Of a DNA stretch of 64,000 nt, positions 17,796 through 28,248 are shown in pieces (the stretch's first letter is position 1; each line of letters starts with the position of its first letter). The position numbers and the translations under genes are program-made. Source of the stretch: Ancylomarina sp963977525 (GTDB lineage: Bacteria; Bacteroidota; Bacteroidia; Bacteroidales; Marinifilaceae); the NCBI GenBank assembly GCA_963977525.1, contig CAXBPC010000020.1:1-64000 (forward strand). Direction: 5' to 3'. The notes under the pieces are model-generated. The model saw only the letters and a program-made list of their open reading frames with translations, did no database searches and was not told the DNA's origin.

Positions 17796-18872
17796 TTAGT
17801 TACGTCCGATAGCGTTTAAGTCGTTAAAAGCAACAACTAAACGATCTTTCATTGAAACTTCGCCCTCACGTAACCATTTACGTGGATCGTAATATTTCTT
17901 GTTTGGTTTTTCTTCTCCATCTGGGTTACCAATCTGTCCTTGAAGGTAATCACGGTGCTTAGCTTCGTACGTACGAACACCATCCCAACATGCCCACTGA
18001 GTATCAGTATCTATGTTCATTTTAACAACACCATAAGAAATCGCTTCGCGAATTTCCTCTGATGATGAACCTGATCCACCATGGAATACAAAATCAACAG
18101 TGTTTTTAGCTACACCATATTTCTCAGAAATAAATGACTGAGAGTTAAGAAGAATCTTTGGTGTTAAGACAACATTACCTGGCTTATAAACACCATGAAC
18201 GTTACCAAAAGAAGCAGCAATAGTGAAACGAGAAGATACTTTTAATAAAGTCTCATAAGCTAAAGCTACATCAGCAGGCTGAGTATACAATAAAGAGTTA
18301 TCCATTTCAGTGTTATCAACACCATCTTCTTCTCCACCAGTACAACCAAGCTCAATTTCAATAGTCATTCCAATTTTGTCCATGCGCTCTAAATACTTCG
18401 CACAAGTACCAATATTTTCATCTAAAGGCTCTTCAGACAAATCCAACATATGAGAACTAAACAATGGCTTTCCTGTTTGAGCAAAGAATTCTTCCCCGGC
18501 AGATAAAAGACCGTCGATCCAAGGCAATAATTTTTTAGCAGCATGATCAGTATGCAGAATAACTGGAATACCATAATGTTCAGCTACAGCATGAACATAC
18601 TTAGCACCAGCAACAGCACCGATAATAGCAGCATCATGCCCGTTGGCACCAATACCTTTTCCAGCAAAAAATGAAGCTCCACCATTAGAAAACTGAATAA
18701 TAATAGGAGAATTAGCTTCGCGTCCAGCTTCAAGAGCTGCATTGATCGAATTTGTATTTACTACATTTACAGCAGGAATAGCAAATCCTTCTTGTTTTGC
18801 AACCTGAAATAACTTTTGTACATCGTCACCCGTGATTACACCCGGCTTAACTACTTCTAATACTTTTTTCAT
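17796..18872 (-). CDS. fbaA: Class II fructose-1,6-bisphosphate aldolase
   Basis: A 358-residue glycolytic enzyme that splits fructose 1,6-bisphosphate into glyceraldehyde 3-phosphate and dihydroxyacetone phosphate. It is collinear with E. coli FbaA (359 residues). Zinc-ligand histidines lie in VILHTDHAAKKLLPW, NVHGVYKPGNV and FVFHGGSGS, and the metal-binding ELGCTGGEEDGVDN is intact. The C-terminal phosphate-binding NIDTDTQWA is present. It stands alone with its own terminator. Codon use is that of a strongly expressed gene. Confidence 0.97.
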   Translation of the reverse strand: MKKVLEVVKPGVITGDDVQKLFQVAKQEGFAIPAVNVVNTNSINAALEAGREANSPIIIQFSNGGASFFAGKGIGANGHDAAIIGAVAGAKYVHAVAEHYGIPVILHTDHAAKKLLPWIDGLLSAGEEFFAQTGKPLFSSHMLDLSEEPLDENIGTCAKYLERMDKIGMTIEIELGCTGGEEDGVDNTEMDNSLLYTQPADVALAYETLLKVSSRFTIAASFGNVHGVYKPGNVVLTPKILLNSQSFISEKYGVAKNTVDFVFHGGSGSSSEEIREAISYGVVKMNIDTDTQWACWDGVRTYEAKHRDYLQGQIGNPDGEEKPNKKYYDPRKWLREGEVSMKDRLVVAFNDLNAIGRN

Positions 18873-19103
18873 ATGTGATAGTTTTTGATAAGATTAACTC
18901 AAGAAATTATGAGAGGAACTGTACAAGTTTTCTGGATTAAAAAATGTTATAGTCCTTATAATCTATTTTTATTAAATCGTTCTAATTACATGAGAATCTA
19001 GCAGTATTCTCTAAATACATTCCCTATTTAAGTACGAAGTTAAAAAGAAATAATAGAACTTACCTCCTTTTTTCACGAAGAAAATTCCGCAAACGAATGC
19101 AAT

Positions 19104-21494
19104 TTAAAATGGATAACCAATACCAATATTGTAAGTTAGCTGAGAGAACTTAAATGTTCGATTTCCTATAATCCATCGTTTATTACCAGCTAAAGATGGG
19201 TCTCTTAATTTTAATCCTAAATCTAATCTGAAAAGAATAAAGTTTAGATCGACACGAGCACCAACTCCGGTTCCAATTGCAACTTCCTTATAAAAATCCT
19301 TTGCAGTAAATTTTGCACCTGGACGATCATCCTTAGGAGAAATTGCCCAAATATTACCAGCATCTACAAACATGGCACCTTCAAACTTCCAAATCAACTT
19401 GAATCGGTATTCTAAATTTCCTTCCAACTTAAAGTCGGCTGTATTATTAGGATATACAGCTGCATCATTTGAATAAGAACCTGGTCCTAAAGATCGAACT
19501 TGCCATGCTCTAATACCATTCGCTCCACCAGAAAAATAACTTTTCTCGAATGGTAAAACCTCAAGGTTACCATAAGCATATCCTAAGCCAAAGAACAAAC
19601 GTCCTACTAAAGAATTCGCCTTATTGAAATGCCAATTGTATCGGTAATCAATATCAATTTTTAAATACTGGGCATAACGAATCCCCAAAAGATCGTAATA
19701 AGTTCCTTCTAATTCACCATTATCATTATAGTCGTTATTCTTTGTTGAACCAATAACTTGATCAATGGTTTTCAGGGTATTCCCTGCAGTCTCGAAACCC
19801 AAACGTAAATAGGTATAGTTACCAAGCTTATTGAGATTTTGATTATTATAAATTAAAGAATAACGTGTTGTAGATATTACGTGATCAGTAAAAGAATTGG
19901 CGATATACAAATTATTAATATCATTAATAAAATCATCACTCAGGTTCTTCACTTCTACAAAACTCAACTCAATCAAATTAAGGTTATGAGTCAAGTATCG
20001 TGATGATTTCCAATTATAACCAAAACTCGCATCAACCTGTGTTCTAGTATAATCAGGACGCTTTTGATAACTGTACGCTAAGGATAATCTTGTTTTTGGA
20101 TTGTATTTTTTTCTAAAACGATTGGCGTTCAAAAAAGGCAACATGAATTTAGGTGTGTTCAAACTAATTTCTCCGCCATATTCCCTTGAAAAGAAATTTT
20201 TATTATCATTTGACTGTACCGTCTCTGTTGCATTCGACAGACGGATATCCAAGATCTCTGCACCACGCAACAGGTTTTTGTGTTGGTAATTAACTTTCCC
20301 AGCAAAACCGATATTACCCGAAGAGTTAGTTCCTTCAAGCTCAACCGTGTAAGCTTGCCTTTTATGAGGTGTTAGTTGAATAAAACAATTCAAGCTTCCT
20401 TCAAGTTCATTTCCGGCTTCAGTATCAACCTCGAATCGAATATTTACGAATTTGTATTGATTTAAGGCCTGTAGTCTTCTATAGGAATATTCTACTTCAG
20501 ATAGATTATAGAGACTACCAGGCTGAAAGCCCAATGAGTTTATAATAACATTAGGTTTGATATTCAACTCCTTAGTATAGACAAATTGGCAATTCTCATG
20601 CACCAAAGTATCCAGCTTACTCAAATAAACTGAGTCGTTCATTAATACAAGCTTAGGATCGTAATCCGAATTTACAATAATACTTCTGATACGATATTTA
20701 CGTTCAACATTAGAAGATTGAGGCTTTTTAATTCCAACAAAAACATCCATTTGATGCTCCTTGCCTACACTATCCATCATGAAATGAATATACTCCTTCG
20801 AGAAATTGAAATACCCCTTATTCTTCATTAACTTTGAGATACGATCACGCTCTTTCCCCAAAATATCAGAATCTACCTTCTTTCCAGTTTTAATTTTACT
20901 ATTTACAGACGCTGCAACCAAGTATTGTCTAATCAGCGAACTATCATTTATTTCCTTAAGATTCTGATAGGACGATATAAAATTACGAGGTAGATCAGCT
21001 TTTTCATTGTAGATATTTCTAAATCGATAGGGTTCCCCTGCTGTAATTTTGAATTTTAGCTTCGCCTTCTTTCTACGATAGATCACCGTATCCTCGATTA
21101 TAGCATTGTAATATCCTTTTTTTCTTAAATATATACCAAGCTGTAGTTTAGATCGATGGGTCTGATAATCTTCATAAATAACGGGTTCTTCACCGATACG
21201 ACGTAACCATTTATTAATTCCTTTCTTCTTATTATTCCCCGACAGGTTAAATAAGCCCAAATGGAACTTCCAAACACCAATAATCTTAATATTAGGCTTT
21301 TGTTTAATATTATGACTCAGTTCACTTGTGGAAATATGCTTATCATCAACTTTAACACTTACTTTACTTAAAAGATATTCCTTCTCACCTACATACTTAG
21401 TGGTAGAACAAGAAACTACCCCTGTGAGTATTAACAAAGCTAAAGCTATGGATAGAAAAAAATAACTATTTTTGTATTTATGATTAGGTTCCAA
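19104..21494 (-). CDS. tamL: TamL: Omp85-family outer-membrane lipoprotein
   Basis: A 796-residue TamA/BamA-like protein. The signal peptide ends in the lipobox GVVSC with Cys29 as the predicted lipid-modified residue, the feature that distinguishes Bacteroidota TamL from TamA. POTRA-like repeats occupy about residues 35-380 and a 16-strand surface-antigen barrel fills the rest, ending in an aromatic terminal strand (YNIGIGYPF). A motif VRSLGPGSY around residue 660 matches the VRGY/F element of Omp85 barrels. The family inserts or exports outer-membrane components, usually with a TamB partner. No tamB gene is in the window. The gene is divergent from the SpoU methyltransferase. Confidence 0.9.
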   Translation of the reverse strand: MEPNHKYKNSYFFLSIALALLILTGVVSCSTTKYVGEKEYLLSKVSVKVDDKHISTSELSHNIKQKPNIKIIGVWKFHLGLFNLSGNNKKKGINKWLRRIGEEPVIYEDYQTHRSKLQLGIYLRKKGYYNAIIEDTVIYRRKKAKLKFKITAGEPYRFRNIYNEKADLPRNFISSYQNLKEINDSSLIRQYLVAASVNSKIKTGKKVDSDILGKERDRISKLMKNKGYFNFSKEYIHFMMDSVGKEHQMDVFVGIKKPQSSNVERKYRIRSIIVNSDYDPKLVLMNDSVYLSKLDTLVHENCQFVYTKELNIKPNVIINSLGFQPGSLYNLSEVEYSYRRLQALNQYKFVNIRFEVDTEAGNELEGSLNCFIQLTPHKRQAYTVELEGTNSSGNIGFAGKVNYQHKNLLRGAEILDIRLSNATETVQSNDNKNFFSREYGGEISLNTPKFMLPFLNANRFRKKYNPKTRLSLAYSYQKRPDYTRTQVDASFGYNWKSSRYLTHNLNLIELSFVEVKNLSDDFINDINNLYIANSFTDHVISTTRYSLIYNNQNLNKLGNYTYLRLGFETAGNTLKTIDQVIGSTKNNDYNDNGELEGTYYDLLGIRYAQYLKIDIDYRYNWHFNKANSLVGRLFFGLGYAYGNLEVLPFEKSYFSGGANGIRAWQVRSLGPGSYSNDAAVYPNNTADFKLEGNLEYRFKLIWKFEGAMFVDAGNIWAISPKDDRPGAKFTAKDFYKEVAIGTGVGARVDLNFILFRLDLGLKLRDPSLAGNKRWIIGNRTFKFSQLTYNIGIGYPF

Positions 21495-21527
21495 GTAGAG
21501 TAATGTATTATTTAGTTATGAATTTTA

Positions 21528-21535
21528 CAAAGATA
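21528..21535 (-). promoter_or_regulatory. Predicted -7 box for tamL
   Basis: TATCTTTG on the minus strand, 34 bp upstream of the tamL start, with a TTG 15 bases further up. It fits the TAnnTTTG consensus, but the spacing is slightly short. Confidence 0.45.
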
Positions 21536-21598
21536 CTTATCTTATTAGAACAATTTACCTGATTAGTATTTCAAAGATAAAAATTCAATCCAAATATT

Positions 21599-22366
21599 GT
21601 GCTTTCAAAAAATCAGATCAAACTCATAAGTAGTTTACAGAAAAAGAAATTTAGAGATCAGCATCAGCTTTTTGTTGCTGAAGGATATAAATTGATCAGT
21701 GATTTATTAGAATCGAAACTAGAATCGAAATATATCGTTCACACAAAACAAGCTAACATTAGTGAGTTACAAAAGCATAAGAATGACTTAGAGCTTATTG
21801 AGTGTGATGCTTCATATCTTAAAAAAATCAGTAGCCTAAAAACACCTTCGGATTTAATTGGCGTTTTTAAAATTCCGAACTCAGATATCAATAAAACTGC
21901 CATTAGCTGTTCTCTTTCTATTTTACTTGATGATGTACAAGATCCAGGTAACTTAGGAACAATTATAAGAATTGCAGATTGGTTTGGTATTCAACACGTT
22001 TTCTGTTCAAAGAACACGGTCGATTTATATAACCCGAAAGTGATTCAAGCTACCATGGGAGCTCTATCACGTGTTAAAGTAATATATACAGACCTACCTC
22101 AACTTATCGATGAATTTGCTTCTGCAGATTTCCCTGTTTACGGAACTTTCCTAGAAGGTGAAACAATTTACACGAGTGAACTCAGTCCACAAGGTTTTAT
22201 CATTATGGGTAACGAAGGAAAAGGTATCTCTCCTGAATTAAAACCACTAGTGAGTAAAAAGCTTTTTATTCCTAATTTTCCAAGTGATCAAGCTACTTCA
22301 GAATCTTTAAATGTGTCGGTTGCTTGCTCTATTGTTTGCTCAGAGTTTCGAAGACGTCAGTTCTAA
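21599..22366 (+). CDS. TrmH/SpoU-family RNA 2'-O-methyltransferase
   Basis: A 255-residue SPOUT enzyme that methylates a ribose in tRNA or rRNA. It has an N-terminal substrate-binding domain (SKNQIKLISSLQKKKFRD) and the three SpoU motifs: LDDVQDPGNLGTIIRIADW, FIIMGNEGKGISPEL and a C-terminal SLNVSVACSIVCSE that forms the knotted SAM site. The start is a GTG, supported because the substrate-binding domain begins right there. The specific nucleotide target is not assignable. Confidence 0.92.
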   Translation: MLSKNQIKLISSLQKKKFRDQHQLFVAEGYKLISDLLESKLESKYIVHTKQANISELQKHKNDLELIECDASYLKKISSLKTPSDLIGVFKIPNSDINKTAISCSLSILLDDVQDPGNLGTIIRIADWFGIQHVFCSKNTVDLYNPKVIQATMGALSRVKVIYTDLPQLIDEFASADFPVYGTFLEGETIYTSELSPQGFIIMGNEGKGISPELKPLVSKKLFIPNFPSDQATSESLNVSVACSIVCSEFRRRQF

Positions 22367-22387
22367 GAATATAAACTACCAGACACA

Positions 22388-22415
22388 AAAAATGCAGCCT
22401 TTAAAGCTGCATTTT
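22388..22415. terminator. Bidirectional terminator between convergent genes
   Basis: Stem AAAATGCAGC/GCTGCATTTT with a 7-base loop and T-runs on both strands. It lies between the convergent SpoU methyltransferase and trkH genes. Confidence 0.88.
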
Positions 22416-22440
22416 TTTGTTTCTCATATTTTGACAAGAC

Positions 22441-23889
22441 CTATTCTTTCCAAAAAGATGGTGAGAACAGTACCAAAACGGTAAAGAGTTCAAGTCGTCC
22501 TAAAAGCATTAGAAATGACAGGAACCATTTTGCGAAGTCTGGTAATTTAGAAAAGTTCTCCATCGGTCCAATTTCACTAAAGCCTGGTCCAATATTACCT
22601 AGTGTTGTTGCAACAGCACTTAAGGCTGAGAAAATATCTGCACTCCAAAAAGACATCACCACAGTTGAAAACATGAAGATGATGATATAGAAAACAAAAA
22701 ATGCTAAGATATTCGTTACAGTACGTTCATCAACTACTCGTTGATTATAACGCGTTGGAATAACAGCATTAGGATGAATCAGTCTTTTCAATTCATAGAA
22801 GCTATTTTTGAACAAAAGGAGAATTCTCACAACTTTCACTCCTCCACCAGTTGAACCGGCCGAGCCACCAACAAACATTAATACGAAAATCAACATACCT
22901 AAGAAAGGCATCCATAATAAGTAATCTGCCGTAGCATAACCCGTTGTTGTTATAATAGATACAACTGTAAATAGAGCATCGCGAAAAGCTTGCTCATAGC
23001 CCATATTCGAAGTTAAAATAACTCCTGCTGTTATTATTGCTGTGAACAATAGAATAACATAGGAATAGAATCGGAACTCTTCATCTTTAAGTACCTTACG
23101 AAATCGGCCAGTAACCACAGCATATGAAAGAGTGAAATTTGTACCTGCAATAATCATGAAAGCAATAATGACATATTGTATATATGCTGAATCGAAATAG
23201 CCTACACTCGCTTGCTTGGTTGAATAACCACCAGTTGCCATTGTTGTCAAAGAATGGTTTATAGCATCGAATAAAGACATGCCACCTAACATTAATAAAA
23301 CACACTCAATTGCTGTAAAAGAAGCATACAAGCCCCAAAGATTACGAGCAGTCTCCTTAATTCTTGGTGTCAATTTATCGGGCGCTGGTCCTGGAACTTC
23401 TGCAACAAAAAGCTCTCTACCTCCAATACCTAGAGTTGGTAGTATAGCTAAAAACATCACTATAATACCCATTCCGCCTATCCATTGCGTAAGTGAACGC
23501 CAGAATAAAATACCATGAGGTAGCTCTTCAATATTATTCAGAATAGATGAACCTGTAGTTGTAAAACCAGACATGGTTTCGAAAAAGGCATCAGTAACAG
23601 AAGCGATTGATTCACTAAACAGGTAAGGTAAACATCCAAAAATAGAAAAGACAACCCAAACAAGACTAACAATAATGTAGCCTTCACGCTTTCCCATATC
23701 TTTCTTAACGCCCTTGGAAGATAGGTAACTCAATGCTCCCACAGCAAAAGTGATAAGTCCTGAGTAAAGAAAAGCCCGTGTATCTGACTCTTGATAGATG
23801 AGAGAAACTAATAAAGAAAGAAAAAGAAAGACACTTTCTCCAACTAGTAGTTTTCCAAGGATGTTGAATATTATTTTTTTTCTAATCAC
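22441..23889 (-). CDS. trkH: Potassium uptake channel subunit TrkH
   Basis: A 482-residue inner-membrane protein of the Trk/Ktr/HKT superfamily. Four pore loops with glycine filters can be picked out, including TMSGFTTTGSS near residue 108, TTMATGGYS, ITTTGYATADY and TTLGNIGPGF. Together with the cytoplasmic TrkA it imports potassium. The gene lies 8 bp downstream of trkA on the same strand, so the two form an operon. Confidence 0.95.
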   Translation of the reverse strand: MIRKKIIFNILGKLLVGESVFLFLSLLVSLIYQESDTRAFLYSGLITFAVGALSYLSSKGVKKDMGKREGYIIVSLVWVVFSIFGCLPYLFSESIASVTDAFFETMSGFTTTGSSILNNIEELPHGILFWRSLTQWIGGMGIIVMFLAILPTLGIGGRELFVAEVPGPAPDKLTPRIKETARNLWGLYASFTAIECVLLMLGGMSLFDAINHSLTTMATGGYSTKQASVGYFDSAYIQYVIIAFMIIAGTNFTLSYAVVTGRFRKVLKDEEFRFYSYVILLFTAIITAGVILTSNMGYEQAFRDALFTVVSIITTTGYATADYLLWMPFLGMLIFVLMFVGGSAGSTGGGVKVVRILLLFKNSFYELKRLIHPNAVIPTRYNQRVVDERTVTNILAFFVFYIIIFMFSTVVMSFWSADIFSALSAVATTLGNIGPGFSEIGPMENFSKLPDFAKWFLSFLMLLGRLELFTVLVLFSPSFWKE

Positions 23890-23897
23890 AGTTCAAA

Positions 23898-25238
23898 CTA
23901 TTTAAAAATCTTTTCAACTTTTTTAATGGCTGAGGGCATAGTGAAAACAACGACTTTATCACCTTCTTGAATTTGAGTATCACCTTTTGCAATTATACCT
24001 TCTTCACCACGGATTATACCACCAATATTAGCATCCTCAGGGAAATCGATATCTTTCAACTTACCCATGGTTATTTTTGAATTAGGTTGTACAACAAGTT
24101 CAATAACCTCGGCATCTGAAACAGTTAACCATTTGCAATGCTGAACATCAGCATCCATAGTAAAACGGTAAATATAACTTGCAGCTAATAGTTTTTTATT
24201 AATCATGGCACCCACACCAATACTATCAGCCAAGTCGATGTAATCGATATTTTCAACCTCAGCAATAGTACGCTTAACTCCCATTTTAGTTGCTAACAAG
24301 CAAGCAAGAATGTTAGTTTCTGAGTTCCCAGTTACGGCAACAAAAGCATCCATTTTTTGGATTCCTTCTTCACGCAATAAATCCATATCACGACCGTCAC
24401 CATTAATCACTAAGGTTTTCTCTAGAGCATCAGCAAGCTTAATACTCTTATTTTTGTCTATCTCTAGTAATTTAAGATCCAAAGTATGCTCAAGTTCGTT
24501 AGCAGTTTTAAAACCAATGCGGCTACCACCTAGAATCATTGCTTTTTTGATCTTATACTTCTGTTTTCCTGCAAGACTCATCACTCTATCGATACTTTCA
24601 GCCTTACTAATAACAAAGACCAGATCTCCTCGCATAAATCGGTTGTGACCACGAGGAATAATCGTTTCGCCATCACGTTTAATTGCCACAGCTCTATAAT
24701 CATCATCACCCGTTAGTTTAGAAACCTCTGCTAAGGTTTTATCCATAACTACCGACTTGCTACTAATTTTGATTCCATAAAGCAACAATTTCCCTCCTGA
24801 GAATTCATACATCTGACGCGTACCAGAACGAGATAAATAGTTGATTACTTCTTTTGCAGCCAATCGTTCAGGATATACAAACTCGTCAATTCCCAAGCTT
24901 TTTAGAAATTCCTTGTTTTCAGGAACTAAGTATTCTTGGTTATTAATACGAGCGATTGTACGCTTTGCTCCAAGTTTCTTAGCAAGCAAACTCGAAGTAA
25001 TATTCGTTTCTTCAGACTGTGTTACAGCGATAAATAAATCAGCCTTCTTAACATTGGCTTCTTTAAGATCTTTGATAGAAGAACTTGATCCGACAATAGT
25101 CATCAGATCCAAATGAGAATCAATCAGTTTCAACTTTTCCTCATCACTGTCAATCAAAACAATATCATGATCCTGATGACTAAGCATTTTTGCCAGGTGA
25201 GTTCCTACTGCGCCTGCTCCAGCAATTACAATCTTCAT
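23898..25238 (-). CDS. trkA: Trk potassium transport NAD-binding regulator TrkA
   Basis: A 446-residue cytoplasmic gating protein with two tandem RCK units. Each has a Rossmann NAD site (MKIVIAGAGAVGTHLAK at the N-terminus and MILGGSRIGFKTA near residue 231), followed by a TrkA-C domain (residues 135-220 and 360-446). The ATG at 25238 is preferred because the nucleotide-binding strand begins there; an upstream ATG at 25259 would add MFKLNTA. It is transcribed first in the trkA-trkH operon. Confidence 0.95.
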   Translation of the reverse strand: MKIVIAGAGAVGTHLAKMLSHQDHDIVLIDSDEEKLKLIDSHLDLMTIVGSSSSIKDLKEANVKKADLFIAVTQSEETNITSSLLAKKLGAKRTIARINNQEYLVPENKEFLKSLGIDEFVYPERLAAKEVINYLSRSGTRQMYEFSGGKLLLYGIKISSKSVVMDKTLAEVSKLTGDDDYRAVAIKRDGETIIPRGHNRFMRGDLVFVISKAESIDRVMSLAGKQKYKIKKAMILGGSRIGFKTANELEHTLDLKLLEIDKNKSIKLADALEKTLVINGDGRDMDLLREEGIQKMDAFVAVTGNSETNILACLLATKMGVKRTIAEVENIDYIDLADSIGVGAMINKKLLAASYIYRFTMDADVQHCKWLTVSDAEVIELVVQPNSKITMGKLKDIDFPEDANIGGIIRGEEGIIAKGDTQIQEGDKVVVFTMPSAIKKVEKIFK

Positions 25239-25468
25239 AGCGGTATTTAATTTGAACATCTTCGATCAAAAGAGTAGTTACGGTTATTGATCGAAAAACG
25301 AATCGGCAAAATAAAACAATATCATTTAAATATACTGCATATATGCCAAAATAATATCTTTCAATGTTCAGCTAACTTGTAGAAATGATCATTATGAACT
25401 AATAACACACAAATTCACTGACCATGTGCAACTTAAAAAACAATGTTGACTCCATCAAAATTCTCAAG

Positions 25469-27517
25469 CTATTCTAATGATAGATGAAAAGCACCATTTA
25501 ATCGTGTATCCCACGTATTAGCGATTATATAAGACGAATACCCTCTATCCTTTTGAAGATAATTACTAGCATCTCTTATAAGAAGCTTGCCTTTAAATTC
25601 GTCTGCAAATGTTTCATATCCTTTGGCATTATTTCTCAAAATCAGATAATCTAGGTCTAAATCCTTAATATCATCTTTCAAAGCTGAAGTACCCAATATG
25701 GCGAGCCTTTTATCGTTTAAAACTCGAAGTTCATTCTTCTTCAACATTTCGTAGGCAAAATATTTTACTCCATTTGCCATAGAATAAGGATAAACCAAAC
25801 GACTTTTCTGTTTCTCATTTAGGGTCGTATCACTCAATACTAGAATATTATGCCCATCTCTAATGCAAATTACAGTTTGTTTATTAGCATTGAATACAAT
25901 TAACTCACTCGCTTGTGACTGATAAGAATCAGAAATATTTATTAGCTGAAAAGCTATCAGAATCACCAAGCTCACAATTAGAGTCTGTTTTTTATTCCAC
26001 CAAAAATTGAGAGTTAAACCAATAATTAAAGCATAGAGTAATACAACTTGAGATGATGAAAATGTGATTCTTTCGATTAAAGCGCCTGGCAAAGCTTGAA
26101 TTTGATAAATCAGCCAATGAATAAATTCAACAAAATGCTGCAAACAATAAGTAAACCATTTTGATAGGAAATCTATTTCTGAGAAAATCAGCAATAAAGC
26201 AGATCCATAAATGAGCAAGCCTGCGACAGGAATAATGACGAAATTAGATAGGAAAAAATAAGATGGGAACTGATGAAAGTAATAAACCGCTAAAGGGAAA
26301 GTCCCCACTTGGGCTGCTAATGAAACAGTAAACAATTTCCATGACCAACGCAGAATAAAAGGATGTACTTCTATCAGATTTTCAAACTTCGGCTGGAAGA
26401 AAACAATGCTAATAACTGCCAAGTATGAAAACTGAAAGCCCACATCGAACAAAACAAATGGATCGTAAAGAAGTAATGCGCAAGCGGAAATCATCAAGGA
26501 ATTATAAATCGTTCCCTTCCGGTTTATCATGAGTGCAAAAGCAAGAATAGAAAACATACTAGCCGCACGCATAACCGATGGAGACAAGCCCGTGATTAAA
26601 GCATATAACCACAAACAAAGTATAAGTATGATGGCACGAATATAGCGTCCGAGTTTAGAGCCAGAAAGAAAGCTCAAGAGAAATTGCATAACTCCAAATA
26701 TAATTCCGACGTGCAGCCCCGAAACAGCCAAGACGTGAGTTGCTCCAGCTGCTGTCCAAACCGATTTCACATCATCCGAGACTTCATCACGAGCTCCTAG
26801 AGTAAGAGCTGATAATATCTCATATGCTTCATTCTTTAAACCGGCCTTTTTATAGGTGTTTAAAAGCTTCTGCCGCCATGCAACGGCAATGTGCTTTAAA
26901 GAGTAAGTTTGATTCTTCTCTACTAATTTCCAAGATGAACCTCTCACATAAGTGGAATACAGGATATAGCGATGCTGTAAATATTTCGCATAATCGAATT
27001 CATTGGGATTACCATTATTCCTAACCCTTTCGAGCTTAGACGAAACCAAAACCTCATCGCCTATGCTTAATGATTTGGAAAGTGAATCCTTTGCCAAATA
27101 CAATAAAGCTTGAGCATTGGCTTTTTCCCAAGTCTTATTTTTATAAACCTTACCTATATCTAGAACGCAGGCTATTGATTTTGCTTTTTCACTTGGGCTA
27201 CGTTTTACGCTCCCTTTAAAAGCGGTAATTAAATCAAATGAAGACAAACGCATACTCGCATTTGAGGAATTAAGACGAATAGCCCCTGCACTTAAACACA
27301 AAAAGAAAATGAAGACGCCAAAAATAAAAGTGTAGGCATAAGATTTTCTGAAGGCAGGAATTGATTGATAAATGCAGAGAGCTATAAATGAAAGAAGAAT
27401 AAGCGTGTAAACAATCCAATTTTCTACAGTGTAGAATTCAGCTAATACAATCCCTAGAATAAGCGGAAGTAGCAATCGAATAAAAGGCACAGTGTGCAAA
27501 AACTCTCTGAAATACAT
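25469..27517 (-). CDS. comEC: ComEC/Rec2 family DNA-uptake channel protein
   Basis: A 682-residue membrane protein. An N-terminal DUF4131-type region (about 1-200) has two to three helices and an OB-like beta domain. The competence domain (220-510) begins with ALTLGARDEV and contains THVLAVSGLHVGIIFG, the family hallmark. The C-terminal 150 residues occupy the place of the metallo-beta-lactamase domain, but no HxHxDH motif is present, so this tail looks degenerate or inactive, as in many Bacteroidetes members. ComEC moves single-stranded DNA across the inner membrane in natural transformation. Whether this strain is competent cannot be judged from one gene. Confidence 0.9.
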   Translation of the reverse strand: MYFREFLHTVPFIRLLLPLILGIVLAEFYTVENWIVYTLILLSFIALCIYQSIPAFRKSYAYTFIFGVFIFFLCLSAGAIRLNSSNASMRLSSFDLITAFKGSVKRSPSEKAKSIACVLDIGKVYKNKTWEKANAQALLYLAKDSLSKSLSIGDEVLVSSKLERVRNNGNPNEFDYAKYLQHRYILYSTYVRGSSWKLVEKNQTYSLKHIAVAWRQKLLNTYKKAGLKNEAYEILSALTLGARDEVSDDVKSVWTAAGATHVLAVSGLHVGIIFGVMQFLLSFLSGSKLGRYIRAIILILCLWLYALITGLSPSVMRAASMFSILAFALMINRKGTIYNSLMISACALLLYDPFVLFDVGFQFSYLAVISIVFFQPKFENLIEVHPFILRWSWKLFTVSLAAQVGTFPLAVYYFHQFPSYFFLSNFVIIPVAGLLIYGSALLLIFSEIDFLSKWFTYCLQHFVEFIHWLIYQIQALPGALIERITFSSSQVVLLYALIIGLTLNFWWNKKQTLIVSLVILIAFQLINISDSYQSQASELIVFNANKQTVICIRDGHNILVLSDTTLNEKQKSRLVYPYSMANGVKYFAYEMLKKNELRVLNDKRLAILGTSALKDDIKDLDLDYLILRNNAKGYETFADEFKGKLLIRDASNYLQKDRGYSSYIIANTWDTRLNGAFHLSLE

Positions 27518-27568
27518 ATATCATTATCATTTTAAGAAAATTAAGTTAATAAAGAATATGCTTAAATC

Positions 27569-27601
27569 AAAAAAAAACCTCAAACTCAATAGAGTAAGAG
27601 G
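27569..27601 (-). terminator. Terminator of the ruvX-def transcript
   Basis: Arms CCTCAAACTC and GAGTAAGAGG pair with a 2-base internal mismatch; on the minus strand T9 follows. It lies just downstream of def and upstream of comEC. Confidence 0.75.
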
Positions 27602-27649
27602 ATTTTGAAATTATGCTATAGGTATTTGCTTGGTGTGTAAGCTATATTT

Positions 27650-28204
27650 TTATTTTGCTAGATTAAATCGGTACTTAGCCTCGAATTTACCTTTAGATAT
27701 ACCTGTCAACTTCGATTTTAAAAGACGCTTACGAAGTGGTGAACAATGATCGGTAAACATGATACCATCTAAGTGATCGTACTCGTGCTGAATAACTCGA
27801 GCTGCAAAACCTGAATATTCTTCATCATGAAACTCCCAATTCTCGTCGTAATACTCAATACGAATGGTTTCTGGTCGAGTAACATCTTCGTTTAGGCCAG
27901 GAATACTCAAACAACCTTCCGACATGCTCCACTCCTCACCATTACGTTCAGTAATTTGAGCATTGATAAACATCTTTTTGAAACCTTCCAATTCTGGCTC
28001 CTCATCTTCAAAATTTGAGCAATCGAGCACAAACATACGGATTGAGCGCCCTACTTGTGGAGCAGCTAAACCAACACCATCAGCAAAATACATGGTTTGC
28101 CACATATCAGCCATAAATTTCTCCAAATCTGGATAATCCTTATCGATATCCTTTGCTATTTTTCGTAAAACTGGATGCCCGTATATTGTAATAGGTAAAA
28201 TCAT
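27650..28204 (-). CDS. def: Peptide deformylase
   Basis: A 184-residue metalloenzyme that removes the formyl group from the initiator methionine of new proteins. All three motifs are intact: GVGLAAPQ (43-50), EGCLS (96-100, metal ligand Cys98) and QHEYDH (139-144, ligands His140 and His144 with catalytic Glu141). It follows ruvX on the same strand after 44 bp and probably shares its promoter. Confidence 0.97.
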   Translation of the reverse strand: MILPITIYGHPVLRKIAKDIDKDYPDLEKFMADMWQTMYFADGVGLAAPQVGRSIRMFVLDCSNFEDEEPELEGFKKMFINAQITERNGEEWSMSEGCLSIPGLNEDVTRPETIRIEYYDENWEFHDEEYSGFAARVIQHEYDHLDGIMFTDHCSPLRKRLLKSKLTGISKGKFEAKYRFNLAK

Positions 28205-28248
28205 TCTTTATTCCTTAAGTCAACTGAACTAAGCCAATTGATAATTTA

